DNA of 64,000 nucleotides from assembly GCA_002702655.1 (NCBI GenBank), contig PABB01000009.1, positions 1-64,000 of the forward strand. Reading direction: 5' to 3'. Shown piece by piece: positions 8,211 to 15,813 of the stretch (its first letter is position 1; each line of letters begins with the position of its first letter). This stretch comes from Planctomycetaceae bacterium (GTDB lineage: Bacteria; Planctomycetota; Planctomycetia; Pirellulales; Lacipirellulaceae). The notes under the pieces were generated by a model. That model did not search any database. It was not told the DNA's origin and saw nothing but the letters and a program-made list of their open reading frames with translations. Both the position numbers and the translations under genes were made by a program.

Positions 8211-8216
8211 TATAAT
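8211..8216 (+). promoter_or_regulatory. Perfect TATAAT -10 box before the dehalogenase-like gene
   Basis: TATAAT at 8211-8216, about 65 bases before the proposed TTG start at 8280. No clear -35 box at 16-19 bases upstream (sequence is GC-rich there). The position argues that the coding start must lie after about 8223 even though the frame is open from 8121. Confidence 0.45.
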
Positions 8217-8279
8217 CGGGCGTTTCGTTCGCGACAACTTTGCTCGCCTCGCTCGACTTCCTGCACCGCGGCCGCCACG

Positions 8280-9233
8280 TTGACTCAACACGAATCTCCT
8301 GCCGCCGCGGCGTTCAGCCCCTTCCCAGCGAACTGGCTCCAGTTGCCCGACGGGCGGCTGCACTATGTCGACGAGCAACCCGCGGGGGAGGCCGCCGGCA
8401 CGCTGCTGTTTGTGCACGGCAACCCCACGTGGTCCTATCACTGGCGGCGGCTGATTGAGGCGTTTCGCGGCCGTTGGCGGTGCGTGGCGTCGGATCACTT
8501 GGGCTGCGGGCTGAGCAACCTGCAGCCGCGGCCGTTGCGGTTGGCCGACCATATTGCCAATTTGCGACAATTAGTCACGCAGCTCGACCTGCGGCGGGTC
8601 ACGCTCGTGGCCCAAGACTGGGGCGGAGCGATCGGGCTGGGGACGCTGCTGGCCGCGCGCGAGCGGTTCGAGCGGATCGTGCTGTTCAATACGGGCGCGT
8701 TTCGCCCCTGGTTCTGCCCGTGGCGGATCCGCGTCTGTCGTTGGCCGGTCGTGGGCAAGTTGGCCCTGCAGGGGGCGAACGGCTTCTCGCGGGCGGCGCT
8801 CACCATGACGCTGTCGCGGACGTCGCGTTTATCGCCCGAGGTGGCCGCGGCCTACCTGGCGCCATACGACAGTTGGCCGCGGCGGGCGGCCGTGTACCAG
8901 TTTGTCCGGGACATTCCGCTCTCCGCGGCCCACCCTACGTGGCAAACCCTGGGCGAGATCGAGGATCGGCTCCCCGAGTTGGCCGACATGCCCGCGACGC
9001 TCATCTGGGGCGAGCGCGATTGGTGCTTCACTCCGGAGTGTCGCGAGCGGTTCGAGCAAGTCTGGCCGCAGGCCGCGTCGCACAGGCTGGCTGACGTGGG
9101 GCATTGGGTCGTCGAAGACGCCCCTGAGGAGGCCGAGCGACTGGTGCGCGAGTTTCTGGAAGGCGGCGAAATGAATGTGAACCCTGCGACGACGGAGGCT
9201 CAACGGGCCGGCTCTCATAGTCCGCCGAGGTAA
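8280..9233 (+). CDS. Haloalkane-dehalogenase-like alpha/beta-hydrolase
   Basis: About 317 residues. Start is placed at TTG 8280 (TLTQHESPAAAA), after the TATAAT box; no in-frame ATG or GTG lies between. Motifs match the haloalkane dehalogenase/OleB branch: HGNPTWSYHWR (oxyanion loop with Asn and Trp halide ligands region), SDHLGCG, and the nucleophile elbow VAQDWGG, where the nucleophile is Asp rather than Ser. A late acid (GERDWCF) and catalytic His (VGHWVVED) complete the triad. Asp-nucleophile enzymes of this family hydrolyse haloalkanes, or in OleB open beta-lactones in olefin synthesis; no oleACD genes adjoin it, so the substrate is undetermined. Roughly twenty residues after EFLEGGE look like non-conserved tail. 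Confidence 0.8.
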   Translation: MTQHESPAAAAFSPFPANWLQLPDGRLHYVDEQPAGEAAGTLLFVHGNPTWSYHWRRLIEAFRGRWRCVASDHLGCGLSNLQPRPLRLADHIANLRQLVTQLDLRRVTLVAQDWGGAIGLGTLLAARERFERIVLFNTGAFRPWFCPWRIRVCRWPVVGKLALQGANGFSRAALTMTLSRTSRLSPEVAAAYLAPYDSWPRRAAVYQFVRDIPLSAAHPTWQTLGEIEDRLPELADMPATLIWGERDWCFTPECRERFEQVWPQAASHRLADVGHWVVEDAPEEAERLVREFLEGGEMNVNPATTEAQRAGSHSPPR

Positions 9234-9244
9234 CTCCAATCCGA

Positions 9245-9317
9245 GTGCCACGGCTCTGTGGGCCGTGCGAAGCGGAGAAATCGCTGGCAGTTCACACGGC
9301 TCGCAGAGCCGTGGCAC
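9245..9317. repeat. Palindromic element with 14-bp arms abutting a start codon
   Basis: GTGCCACGGCTCTG at 9245-9258 is repeated as its exact reverse complement at 9304-9317; inside lie shorter CCGTGCGAA/TTCACACGG complementary pieces. The right arm ends five bases before the ATG of the CitG-like gene, so the element occupies the position of its ribosome binding site. It resembles REPIN-type double palindromes. Confidence 0.85.
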
Positions 9318-9322
9318 GCTTC

Positions 9323-10213
9323 ATGTTGAATGCGCCCAACTCATCCGCCGACTTGCCGCCGCTGGATCTGGCCCAGTGCGCGACGCTCGCCTGCCTGTGG
9401 GAAGCCATGGCGCCCAAGCCGGGCAACGTGTATCGCGGGGCCGACTTCGAGGACGTCACCTTTGCCGACTTTGCCGCCAGCGCGGTGGTGATCGGGCCGG
9501 CGATTGCCGAGGCAGACCGGGGCGTCGGGGCGGCGATCCTGGCGGCGGTCCGCGCGATGCGCGGCGTTGTCGACACCAACACTTATCTAGGCACGATCCT
9601 GTTGATGGCGCCGCTGGCCGCGGCCGCGGCGCGCCCGGCACCGCTCGCGGCGGCGGTGGCGGAGGTTCTGGCAGGCCTCGACGCGGGTGACGCGCAGGAC
9701 GCGTATGAAGCCATCCGCGTCGCCCAACCGGGCGGGATGGGGACGGTCGATGCGGCGGACGTGGCCCAGGCGCCGCCGGCGGGGCTGACGCTCTGCGACG
9801 CGATGGCGCTGGCCGCCGATCGCGACCTGGTGGCCCGGCAATATGGCAACGGCTGTGCCGACGTCCTGGCGATTGGAGACGGTATCTCGACCAGCGTTGC
9901 TTGCGGCATGTCGTTGTGCGATGCGATCGTGCGCGCTCACGTCGAGTCGCTGGCGGTCCGGGGCGACTCGTTGATCAGCCGGAAGTGTGGCGAGGAGGTC
10001 GCGGCGGAAGCGTCGGCCCGTGCGGCAAACGTCGCGGAGTCCGGCGGGCCAGGGGACGAGGACTATCAGGCCGCGTTGGCCGACTTGGATTTCTGGCTCC
10101 GCGCGGACGGGCATCGTCGCAACCCGGGGGCGACGGCGGATCTGATCGCGGCGGCCCTGTTTGTGCTGCTGGTCGAGCGCCGCGTAGAATTGCCGGTGCG
10201 GTTTTATGGGTGA
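9323..10213 (+). CDS. Triphosphoribosyl-dephospho-CoA synthase-like protein (CitG family)
   Basis: A 296-residue protein with CitG-family features: N-terminal helix ending in MAPKPGNVYRGADFEDVTFADF (the family KPGNV motif), GVDTNTYLGTILLMAPLAAAA in the middle and DLDFWLRADGHRRNPGATADL near the C terminus (family pattern of Arg/Asn-Pro-Gly-Thr-Ala-Asp). CitG makes the citrate lyase prosthetic-group precursor from ATP and dephospho-CoA, but there are no cit genes here. CitG-like proteins also occur among tetrahydromethanopterin (H4MPT) biosynthesis genes of methylotrophs and planctomycetes, and the next gene is a pterin-synthase homologue, so an H4MPT role is a reasonable inference. ATG 9323 follows a palindrome by five bases; no Shine-Dalgarno is visible. 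Confidence 0.8.
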   Translation: MLNAPNSSADLPPLDLAQCATLACLWEAMAPKPGNVYRGADFEDVTFADFAASAVVIGPAIAEADRGVGAAILAAVRAMRGVVDTNTYLGTILLMAPLAAAAARPAPLAAAVAEVLAGLDAGDAQDAYEAIRVAQPGGMGTVDAADVAQAPPAGLTLCDAMALAADRDLVARQYGNGCADVLAIGDGISTSVACGMSLCDAIVRAHVESLAVRGDSLISRKCGEEVAAEASARAANVAESGGPGDEDYQAALADLDFWLRADGHRRNPGATADLIAAALFVLLVERRVELPVRFYG

Positions 10214-10317
10214 TGCCGCACGCGCGGGCGAGCCGCATTCCGCGACCACCGGTCGCGGCTTTGTGCAGCGGGCGACGCGGCCGTCGGCGCGAACTCCTGA
10301 ATGTGCTCACCCGCAAT

Positions 10318-10355
10318 CTGACCTCTGACCTCCGACCTCCGACCTCTGGCCTCTC
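10318..10355. repeat. Degenerate CTGACCTCCGACCTC short-unit repeat in a leader
   Basis: Five tandem variants of the heptamer (A/T)GACCTC(T/C) occupy the last 40 bases before the PTPS-like gene, with no purine-rich ribosome binding site. A very similar stretch (CCGACCTCCGGCCTCTCACC) precedes the gene at 42318, so the repeat is a recurrent leader element. Confidence 0.6.
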
Positions 10356-10358
10356 CCC

Positions 10359-10889
10359 ATGCCCGAAACCTATCGCGTTCGCATTGAAAAAGAGCGGCTG
10401 GTGTTCAGCGCCGCCCACTTCATCACCTACGACGGCGATACGTGCGAGCCGCTGCACGGGCACAACTACCACGTGGCGGCGGAGGTGAGCGGCCCGCTCG
10501 ACGAGAACTGCTACGTGGTCGACTTCATCGCCCTGCGCGACGAGTTGCAGGCGATCGTCGACGCGCTGGATCATCGCATGTTGCTGCCGACCGAGCACCG
10601 CACGATCCGCGTCGCCGCGGGCGAGCGCGAGATCGAGGTGACGCACGGCGAGCGGCGGTGGGTGTTCCCGCGGCAGGACTGCGTGCTGCTGCCGATGGCC
10701 AACACGACGGCCGAGCTGCTCGCCCGGCATATCGGGCAGCAGCTGCAGCAGCGGTTGCTGACTCGCCTGGGCCATTGTCCGCGTCATCTGCAGGTGGCGG
10801 TCGACGAATGCGACGGGCAGTGGGGCGTGTGCGAGTTGCTGGGCGACGACCGCACGGGCGGCGACGCACCGCCCGAGCAGGCGCTGTAG
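10359..10889 (+). CDS. 6-pyruvoyl-tetrahydropterin synthase / QueD family protein
   Basis: A 176-residue T-fold enzyme. The zinc ligands are visible: FSAAHF (first His) and LHGHNYH (two His). A Cys four residues before the HGH motif (TCEPLHGH) corresponds to the catalytic Cys of QueD, and a conserved Asp-His pair appears in VDALDHRML. Family members convert dihydroneopterin triphosphate to pyruvoyl-tetrahydropterin or carboxy-tetrahydropterin (queuosine route). Length exceeds typical QueD (about 120) through an insertion around REIEVTHGERRWVFPRQD and a C-terminal extension. Its pairing with a CitG-like gene suggests pterin cofactor (possibly H4MPT) metabolism rather than queuosine, but sequence alone does not decide. 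Confidence 0.85.
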   Translation: MPETYRVRIEKERLVFSAAHFITYDGDTCEPLHGHNYHVAAEVSGPLDENCYVVDFIALRDELQAIVDALDHRMLLPTEHRTIRVAAGEREIEVTHGERRWVFPRQDCVLLPMANTTAELLARHIGQQLQQRLLTRLGHCPRHLQVAVDECDGQWGVCELLGDDRTGGDAPPEQAL

Positions 10890-10996
10890 CCGCGGCGATC
10901 GCCTAGCACAACCGCCACAACCGCTACAGGCGCTCGGAAAAGGCAAGCATCTCGTGCGTCGCCCGCTCGGCAGCGCGCGATTCCTGTGTGCGAAAA

Positions 10997-11024
10997 TTGA
11001 CTCGGCAGGCGAGCGACCTACGTT
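10997..11024 (+). promoter_or_regulatory. Possible promoter of the CheX-like gene
   Basis: TTGACT (10997-11002), 16-base spacer, TACGTT (11019-11024), about 55 bases before ATG 11081. The -35 is strong and the -10 weak. No flagellar sigma-28 type box was recognised. Confidence 0.3.
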
Positions 11025-11080
11025 TCGGTGGGCGCGGTCCGATGGCGCGCCAATCCTGGTGACGTTGTACGGATAGCGCA

Positions 11081-11557
11081 ATGCAGGCTGAACACATCAA
11101 TCCATTCTTGCGGTCGCTGGCGAACACCTTCACGATGATGTTCGACTGCGAGGTTCGACGGGGGCCGCTCGGCGTGACAACTGGCGGGAGCCGCAAGTAT
11201 CCCATCAGCGGCGTCATCGGTCTTTCTGGTCGTGCGGTTGGCACTGTGGTGATTAACCTCTCCGAAGAAGTCGCCCTGAAGGCGGCCTCCGCGCTCATGC
11301 TGACCGAGTTGACCGAAGTCGACGACGACGTGATCGACGCCGTGGGCGAGTTGGCCAACATCGTGGCCGGCGCCGCCAAGGCCGAGCTCGAAGAGTTCGA
11401 GCTGTCGGTCAGCCTGCCCAACGTGGTGATCGGCAAGGGGCACGAGATCCGTTTCCCGACCAACGCCAAACCCATTTGCGTCCCCTATGACACCGACTTC
11501 GGCCCGCTGCTGTTGGAAGTCGGCCTGGAAGCCGTCGCGGCGCCCGCGGGGGCGTAG
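11081..11557 (+). CDS. CheX-like chemotaxis phosphatase domain protein
   Basis: A 158-residue single-domain CheC/CheX-type protein. The phosphatase signature E-x2-N is present at Glu90 and Asn93 (GELANIVAGAAK), as in CheX, which removes phosphate from CheY-P using these residues. The N-terminal HINPFLRSLANTF is also typical of CheX. It lies upstream of fliG, which fits a role in switching flagellar rotation, though planctomycetes also carry CheX-like domains outside chemotaxis. The genes are 300 bases apart with palindromes between, so co-transcription is uncertain. Confidence 0.8.
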   Translation: MQAEHINPFLRSLANTFTMMFDCEVRRGPLGVTTGGSRKYPISGVIGLSGRAVGTVVINLSEEVALKAASALMLTELTEVDDDVIDAVGELANIVAGAAKAELEEFELSVSLPNVVIGKGHEIRFPTNAKPICVPYDTDFGPLLLEVGLEAVAAPAGA

Positions 11558-11581
11558 CTCGTCCCTCACGCCAAGATTTCA

Positions 11582-11656
11582 CGTGCCTCTGCTGGCTCGT
11601 CCAGCAGTGTGAAGCGGGCGCCAGGCGCCCACTGCTGGACGGCCGGCAGTGGCACG
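11582..11656. repeat. REPIN-like palindrome, copy A of a two-copy family
   Basis: About 75 bases whose ends (CGTGCC...GGCACG) and inner parts (CTGCTGG...CCAGCAGTG and CACTGCTGG) are mutually complementary. A near-identical element lies at 14493-14569, sharing GTCCAGCAGTG, GAAGCGGG, GGCGCCCACTGCTGG and GCAGTGGCACGCA. It lies between the CheX-like gene and fliG. An additional perfect 18-base palindrome, CGCCGTGCTAGCACGGCG, follows at 11715-11732. Confidence 0.85.
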
Positions 11657-11857
11657 CAGAGACCGAGGTTGCAGTTCTCCTGAAGCCGTGGCACAGGATG
11701 CTACGGCATTTCGACGCCGTGCTAGCACGGCGTGCCGACTCTACGGGCAGGCCGGCAGGACGCTCAAGCCGCATGCTTGCAGGGCCGATGACGATCACGG
11801 GACGGCTCTGCGCACGCCGCCCGTCGCTCGCCCGCCTCGACGCCCCGCCTCGCCGCC

Positions 11858-12850
11858 ATGTCCGACGTGCACAAGGCCGCCGTTCTGCTCACCTCGCTGC
11901 CCGAGGATGACGCGGCGCTATTGCTTGCGCGGTTGGACCCCAAGCAGGTCGAGGCGGTCTCGATCGAGATCGCCCGGCTGAAGTCGGTCTCGGCCGACGA
12001 AGAGGAACAGGTCATCCTGGCTTTCGCCGAGTCGAACCCCGGCAGCTGCAGCAGCTCCGGCGGCGGTTTGGACCGGGCGCGCAACCTGGTGCAGAAGGCG
12101 CTGGGCAAGCAGGCCGGCGACACGCTGGAAAACATCCGGCATTCGATCGAGGCCGTCCCCTTCGCCTTCCTGCGGCAGGTCGACGCGCAGAACGTGCTGA
12201 CCTATGTGATCGACGAGCACCCGCAGACGATTGCACTGATCCTGTCTCACCTGCCGCCGGCGACCAGTTCGTCCATCCTCAGCGAGCTGCCCGTCGATCG
12301 CCAGTTGTCGGTCGTCCAGCGGATCGCCAACATGGGGCAGACCAACCCCGAGATCATCCAGGAAGTGGAGCGCGGGTTGGAACGCCGCATGGCGAGCGTC
12401 ATGAGCACCAGCTTCGAGAACGCCGGCGGCGTCACCGCCGTCGCCGAGATGCTCAACGTGGCCGATCGGGCGACCGAACGCACGCTGCTGGAGAATCTCA
12501 ACCACGACGACCCCGAGCTGGTCGAGGAAATCCGCCGGCTGATGTTCGTGTTCGAGGACGTGACCAAGTTCGATGACAAGCAGATCCAGACGGTGCTGAA
12601 GAACGTCGAAAACTCCCAGTGGGCCGTCGCTCTCAAGGGCGCCAGCCGCGAGCTCAAGGAAAAGGTGTTCGCCAACATGTCGAAACGGGCCGCCGACATG
12701 CTCCGCGAGGAAATGGATTACATGGGCCCGGTCAAGCTGTCGGTCGTCGAGCAGAAGCAGCAAGAAATCGTCGACATCATCCGCAACCTGGAAGATACGG
12801 GCGAGATCGAGCTGAACAAGGGCAACGAGGAAGAGCAGCTGGTGCAGTAG
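11858..12850 (+). CDS. fliG: Flagellar motor switch protein FliG
   Basis: A 330-residue FliG. It shows the N-terminal domain (MSDVHKAAVLLTSLPEDDAALLL), the middle domain with the EHPQTIALILSHL signature (about residue 125) and the C-terminal domain (ALKGASRELKEKVFANMSKRAADMLREEM) that contacts the stator, with the charged motif residues (Lys/Arg/Asp/Glu) seen in functional FliG. FliG sits on the cytoplasmic face of the flagellar MS ring and binds FliM, FliN and MotA. No other flagellar structural genes flank it, so this is a detached fliG. Confidence 0.95.
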   Translation: MSDVHKAAVLLTSLPEDDAALLLARLDPKQVEAVSIEIARLKSVSADEEEQVILAFAESNPGSCSSSGGGLDRARNLVQKALGKQAGDTLENIRHSIEAVPFAFLRQVDAQNVLTYVIDEHPQTIALILSHLPPATSSSILSELPVDRQLSVVQRIANMGQTNPEIIQEVERGLERRMASVMSTSFENAGGVTAVAEMLNVADRATERTLLENLNHDDPELVEEIRRLMFVFEDVTKFDDKQIQTVLKNVENSQWAVALKGASRELKEKVFANMSKRAADMLREEMDYMGPVKLSVVEQKQQEIVDIIRNLEDTGEIELNKGNEEEQLVQ

Positions 12851-12883
12851 CTGCTCGGCACGAGGCAGCGCGGGATTTGGGGC

Positions 12884-12962
12884 CGGGTGGCTGGGGACGA
12901 CCAGCGGGAGCCCCCAGTGGCGATTCCTGGGGGCTGCGCTTTGCTCCGTCCCCAGCCACCCG
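12884..12962. repeat. Nested palindrome between fliG and tRNA-Ala
   Basis: Outer arms CGGGTGGCTGGGGACG (12884-12899) and its exact complement (12947-12962), 16 bp; inner arms AGCCCCCAG (12909-12917) and CTGGGGGCT (12927-12935), 9 bp. The structure is REPIN-like and lies 34 bases after the fliG stop, so it could end that transcript, though no U-run follows. Confidence 0.85.
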
Positions 12963-13045
12963 ATCCAAATTTCTCAGCGGCGCCGCGCTCGCGGTTTGGG
13001 CGTCTAGACAGCCCCGGCGTCGACGCCTAAAATCCCTGATTCGTC

Positions 13046-13118
13046 GGGGCGGTAGCTCAGTTGGGAGAGCGCAGCGTTCGCAATGCTGAGGTCGAGGGTT
13101 CGACTCCCTTCCGCTCCA
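13046..13118 (+). tRNA. tRNA-Ala (anticodon CGC)
   Basis: A complete cloverleaf: acceptor stem with the G3:U70 pair that identifies tRNA-Ala, D arm GCTC...GAGC, anticodon stem CAGCG/TGCTG with loop TTCGCAA (anticodon CGC reading GCG), T arm with GGTTCGACTCC, discriminator A73. CCA is not encoded. It is bracketed by two palindromic elements. Confidence 0.96.
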
Positions 13119-13163
13119 CTTGTGTGATTCGGCGACGGCCATGCCCGCCGTCGCCAGGCGCCC

Positions 13164-13252
13164 GTAGGTCAGGCTTTCCAGCCTGACACGAATTTGCTGC
13201 CCAAGGCCCAAGGGCCGTGGCGGAGCCTGTCAGGCTGGAAAGCCTGACCTAC
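13164..13252. repeat. Palindromic element with perfect 25-bp arms
   Basis: The 25-base arm starting GTAGGTCAGGCTTTCC (13164-13188) recurs as an exact reverse complement at 13228-13252; each arm is itself a small hairpin (CAGGCTTTCCAGCCTG). The 39-base centre holds GGCCCAAGGGCC, also self-complementary. This two-hairpin, head-to-head layout is the REPIN form. It lies between tRNA-Ala and the HemW-like gene. Confidence 0.9.
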
Positions 13253-13309
13253 TTTGGGCGGCTGGGGCCCATCCCCCGCCACTTCCTTGGCTGTTCTCTC
13301 GGCTTCGCC

Positions 13310-14455
13310 ATGCCGGCCGCCTCGCCGCCGCTGAACCTCCCGCGGTCGGCTTACGTGCACGTGCCGTTCTGCCGGCATCGCTGCGGGTACTGCAACTTTG
13401 CCGTCGTCGCCGGCCGCGATGATCTGGCCGACGCCTACCTGACGGCCGTCGAGCGCGAATGGCAATCCCTCGGCCAGCCGCGGCCGGTCGACACGCTGTA
13501 CTTCGGCGGCGGCACGCCGACGCAACTCGCGCTGCCGCAGCTCCAGCAGCTCTGCCAGCTCGCCCGGCAGTGGCATCCGCTGGCCGCCGACGGCGAGTGG
13601 ACGGTGGAAGCCAACCCCGACGACGTCGACGCGCCGCTGGTCGAGCTGCTTGCCGGCGTGGGCGTCACGCGGATCAGCCTGGGCTCGCAGTCGCTCAACG
13701 CCGCCAAGCTCGCCGCGCTCGACCGCACGCACTCGCCCGAAGCGGTGCGCCGCGCGGCGGAACTGGTCCAAGCCGCGGGCCTGCAGTTGGCGGCCGATCT
13801 CATCTTTGCCGCGCCGGGCGAGACGCTTGCCGAGTGGCGCGCCGACCTGGCGGAGATGATCGCGCTGGCGCCCGACCACGTGTCGACGTACGGGCTGACC
13901 ATCGAACGCGGCACGCGGTTCTTCGGCCAGCAACAACGCGGCGCGGTGGTCGAGGTCGACGAGCAACTGCAGCGCGACATGTACGCCGCGGCGATTGATG
14001 AGCTGAGCGCCGCGGGACTGGAGCACTACGAGATCTCCAACTTTGCCACGCCCGGGCGCCGCAGTCGGCACAACGAAGCGTACTGGGCCGGCGCCGAATA
14101 CTACGCGGTCGGCCCCGGCGCCGCGCGGTACGTGGCGGGCGTGCGCGAAACGAACCACCGCAGCACGACGACCTATCTGCGCCGCGTCCTGGCGGGCGAG
14201 TCGCCGGTGGAGCTGCGCGAACAACTCGACCCGGAGTCGGCGGCGCGCGAACGGCTGGTCTTCGGCCTCCGCCGCCTGCAGGGGGTGAGCCGCGATTGGT
14301 TCCACGAGCAAACGGGATTTCAGGTCGACCAACTCGCGGGCCCCGCGATCGCCAAGTACGCCAGCCTGGGCCTGCTCGCCGACAACGGCGCCCGCGTGCA
14401 ACTCACCCGCGAGGGCCTGTTCGTGAGCGACGCGATCTGGCCGGATTTGTTGTAG
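13310..14455 (+). CDS. hemW: Radical SAM protein, HemW/HemN-like
   Basis: A 381-residue HemW-type protein. The radical SAM cluster motif appears as HVPFCRHRCGYCNF (Cys-x3-Cys-x2-Cys) near residue 20, followed by FGGGTPTQL, VEANPDD and GVTRISLGSQS, all typical of the HemN/HemW group. The C-terminal half has YEISNFATPG and NEAYWAGAEYYAVGPGA, then a short HemN_C region. HemW inserts or chaperones haem and was long misannotated as coproporphyrinogen oxidase; it lacks the N-terminal extension of true HemN. ATG 13310 is used because the upstream open sequence is the palindromic element. I see no operon partner. Confidence 0.88.
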   Translation: MPAASPPLNLPRSAYVHVPFCRHRCGYCNFAVVAGRDDLADAYLTAVEREWQSLGQPRPVDTLYFGGGTPTQLALPQLQQLCQLARQWHPLAADGEWTVEANPDDVDAPLVELLAGVGVTRISLGSQSLNAAKLAALDRTHSPEAVRRAAELVQAAGLQLAADLIFAAPGETLAEWRADLAEMIALAPDHVSTYGLTIERGTRFFGQQQRGAVVEVDEQLQRDMYAAAIDELSAAGLEHYEISNFATPGRRSRHNEAYWAGAEYYAVGPGAARYVAGVRETNHRSTTTYLRRVLAGESPVELREQLDPESAARERLVFGLRRLQGVSRDWFHEQTGFQVDQLAGPAIAKYASLGLLADNGARVQLTREGLFVSDAIWPDLL

Positions 14456-14492
14456 GGTGATTGCTTCGGTCGGCGAGTTCTTTTCTCGCAAG

Positions 14493-14569
14493 CGTGCCAC
14501 AGCTGGCTTGTCCAGCAGTGCGAAGCGGGTACCCGGCGCCCACTGCTGGGCGAGGTGAGCAGTGGCACG
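14493..14569. repeat. REPIN-like palindrome, copy B
   Basis: About 77 bases, closely similar to 11582-11656 and in the same orientation: CGTGCCACAGCTGGCTTGTC, CAGCAGTGCGAAGCGGG, GGCGCCCACTGCTGG, GCAGTGGCACG. Its two ends are complementary (CGTGCCAC with GTGGCACG). Confidence 0.85.
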
Positions 14570-14607
14570 CAACTCGATGACCGCACGGACTGGCGCCAAT
14601 GCACGGT

Positions 14608-14653
14608 GAGTTTTGCTCGGCGTGCAAAACGCGTTTTTTTCCGAGCAAAACTC
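14608..14653. repeat. Inverted repeat GAGTTTTGCTCGG with 13-bp arms
   Basis: GAGTTTTGCTCGG (14608-14620) and its exact complement (14641-14653) flank a 20-base loop that itself contains GCAAAACGCGTTTT and ends in a T7 run. The T-run sits in the loop, not after the stem, so it is not a standard terminator. Confidence 0.75.
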
Positions 14654-15060
14654 CCCCCGCTCGCAGCGCGGGGGCCGCCGCAAACCCCGGCTGGGACACG
14701 CCTTGCAACGCCCGTCCCCGCCAGCCGCGGGCGCGTTTTGCGAGCAATACTCCCGCGGCTGCCACGAGCGAATCAACCGCCCCGCCGCTCGGCACGGGCG
14801 CAACACTTTTCTACGCCAAACAGCGGCCCACTTTCAACGAAAATCCCGTGCTTCGCCGTACTGTTGCGTCCGGCTGCTGAAAAGCCTTGCGCAACCGGCC
14901 GAGAGAACTCGGGGCGAGGGCACATGACTTGCCGATGATGGGAACCTCGTATGTCTTTGCGTACGACGCAGGTTTGCCAAGCCCTGGCAATGGACGTCGC
15001 GGGCTAGAAATGGTATGCTGTTCGCCTGTCTACCTATGGCGGAGCCAGGCCTTTAGCTGC

Positions 15061-15813
15061 ATGAGCGACGGATCGAAAATCGAGTGGACCGACGCGACGT
15101 GGAACCCGGTGCGTGGTTGCACCAAGGTTAGCCCAGGCTGCGCGCACTGCTATGCGGAGACTTTCGCCGAACGTTTTCGGGGAGTGCCTGGCCATCCGTA
15201 CGAGCAGGGGTTTGATCTGCGCCTAGTGCCGGAGAAGCTCGACGAGCCACTGAAATGGCGGAAACCACGGCTCGTTTTCGTTAACAGTATGAGCGATCTG
15301 TTTCACAAGCGGGTCCCGACTGAGTTTATCCAGCAGGTGTTCGCCACGATGGAGAAGGCGAATTGGCACCAATTCCAGTTGCTCACCAAACGGCCGGAGC
15401 GGGCTCGATCGTTGGCAACAAAACTCCCATGGCCGGCAAACGTCTGGCTTGGAGTCAGCGTTGAGAACGAGCACTACACCCACCGCATTGATGTCCTGCG
15501 CGAAGTTCCTACCGCCAGGCGATTCTTGTCGCTTGAACCGTTGCTCGGCCCCCTTCGTAGCCTCAACCTCCGGGGCGTCGATTGGGTAATCGCTGGCGGC
15601 GAGTCAGGCCCGAGATCACGGCCGATGGACGGCGCGTGGGTAGTGGATATTCGCGACCAGTGCATATCAGCAGGAGTGGCTTTCTTTTTCAAGCAGTGGG
15701 GGAGCCACGGAGCGGACGGTAAGCGACGCTCCAAAAAAGAGAATGGTCGTCTCTTGGAGGGCCGCACCTGGGACGAGTGGCCGAGCCTCGAACCTGTGGA
15801 GACAGCGGGATGA
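15061..15813 (+). CDS. DUF5131 / phage Gp37-Gp68 family three-Cys-motif protein
   Basis: A 250-residue protein of the DUF5131 (PF07505) family. Near the N terminus it carries Cys20-x6-Cys27-x2-Cys30 (WNPVRGCTKVSPGCAHC), a three-Cys motif suggesting a radical-SAM-like iron-sulphur site with wider spacing than the standard CxxxCxxC. Other family signatures are VFVNSMSDLFHK, LLTKRPER, NVWLGVSVEN, RFLSLEPLLGP, DWVIAGGESG and VAFFFKQWG. Its biochemical role is unknown; members are found in phages, plasmids and genomic islands and are typically next to TcmP, exactly as here: the stop codon overlaps the TcmP start by ATGA. ATG 15061 follows the short hydrophilic start MSDGSKIEWTD usual for the family. 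Codon use is more AT-rich than neighbours, suggesting acquisition by transfer. Confidence 0.9.
   Translation: MSDGSKIEWTDATWNPVRGCTKVSPGCAHCYAETFAERFRGVPGHPYEQGFDLRLVPEKLDEPLKWRKPRLVFVNSMSDLFHKRVPTEFIQQVFATMEKANWHQFQLLTKRPERARSLATKLPWPANVWLGVSVENEHYTHRIDVLREVPTARRFLSLEPLLGPLRSLNLRGVDWVIAGGESGPRSRPMDGAWVVDIRDQCISAGVAFFFKQWGSHGADGKRRSKKENGRLLEGRTWDEWPSLEPVETAG

Larger units (their letters stand above)
14456..15060. other. Repeat-rich intergenic region before the DUF5131/TcmP pair
   Basis: Holds a REPIN-like element (14493-14569), an inverted repeat (14608-14653) and, further on, related pieces such as GCGCGTTTTGCGAGCAA (about 14729-14745). A TATGCT hexamer at 15014-15019 could be the -10 of the downstream pair; no matching -35 was found. 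No gene is apparent. Confidence 0.5.

Noticed and set aside
14608..14653. Hairpin with T7 as a Rho-independent terminator
   Set aside because: The T-run is in the loop, not after the stem, and the element lies 150 bases beyond the hemW stop.
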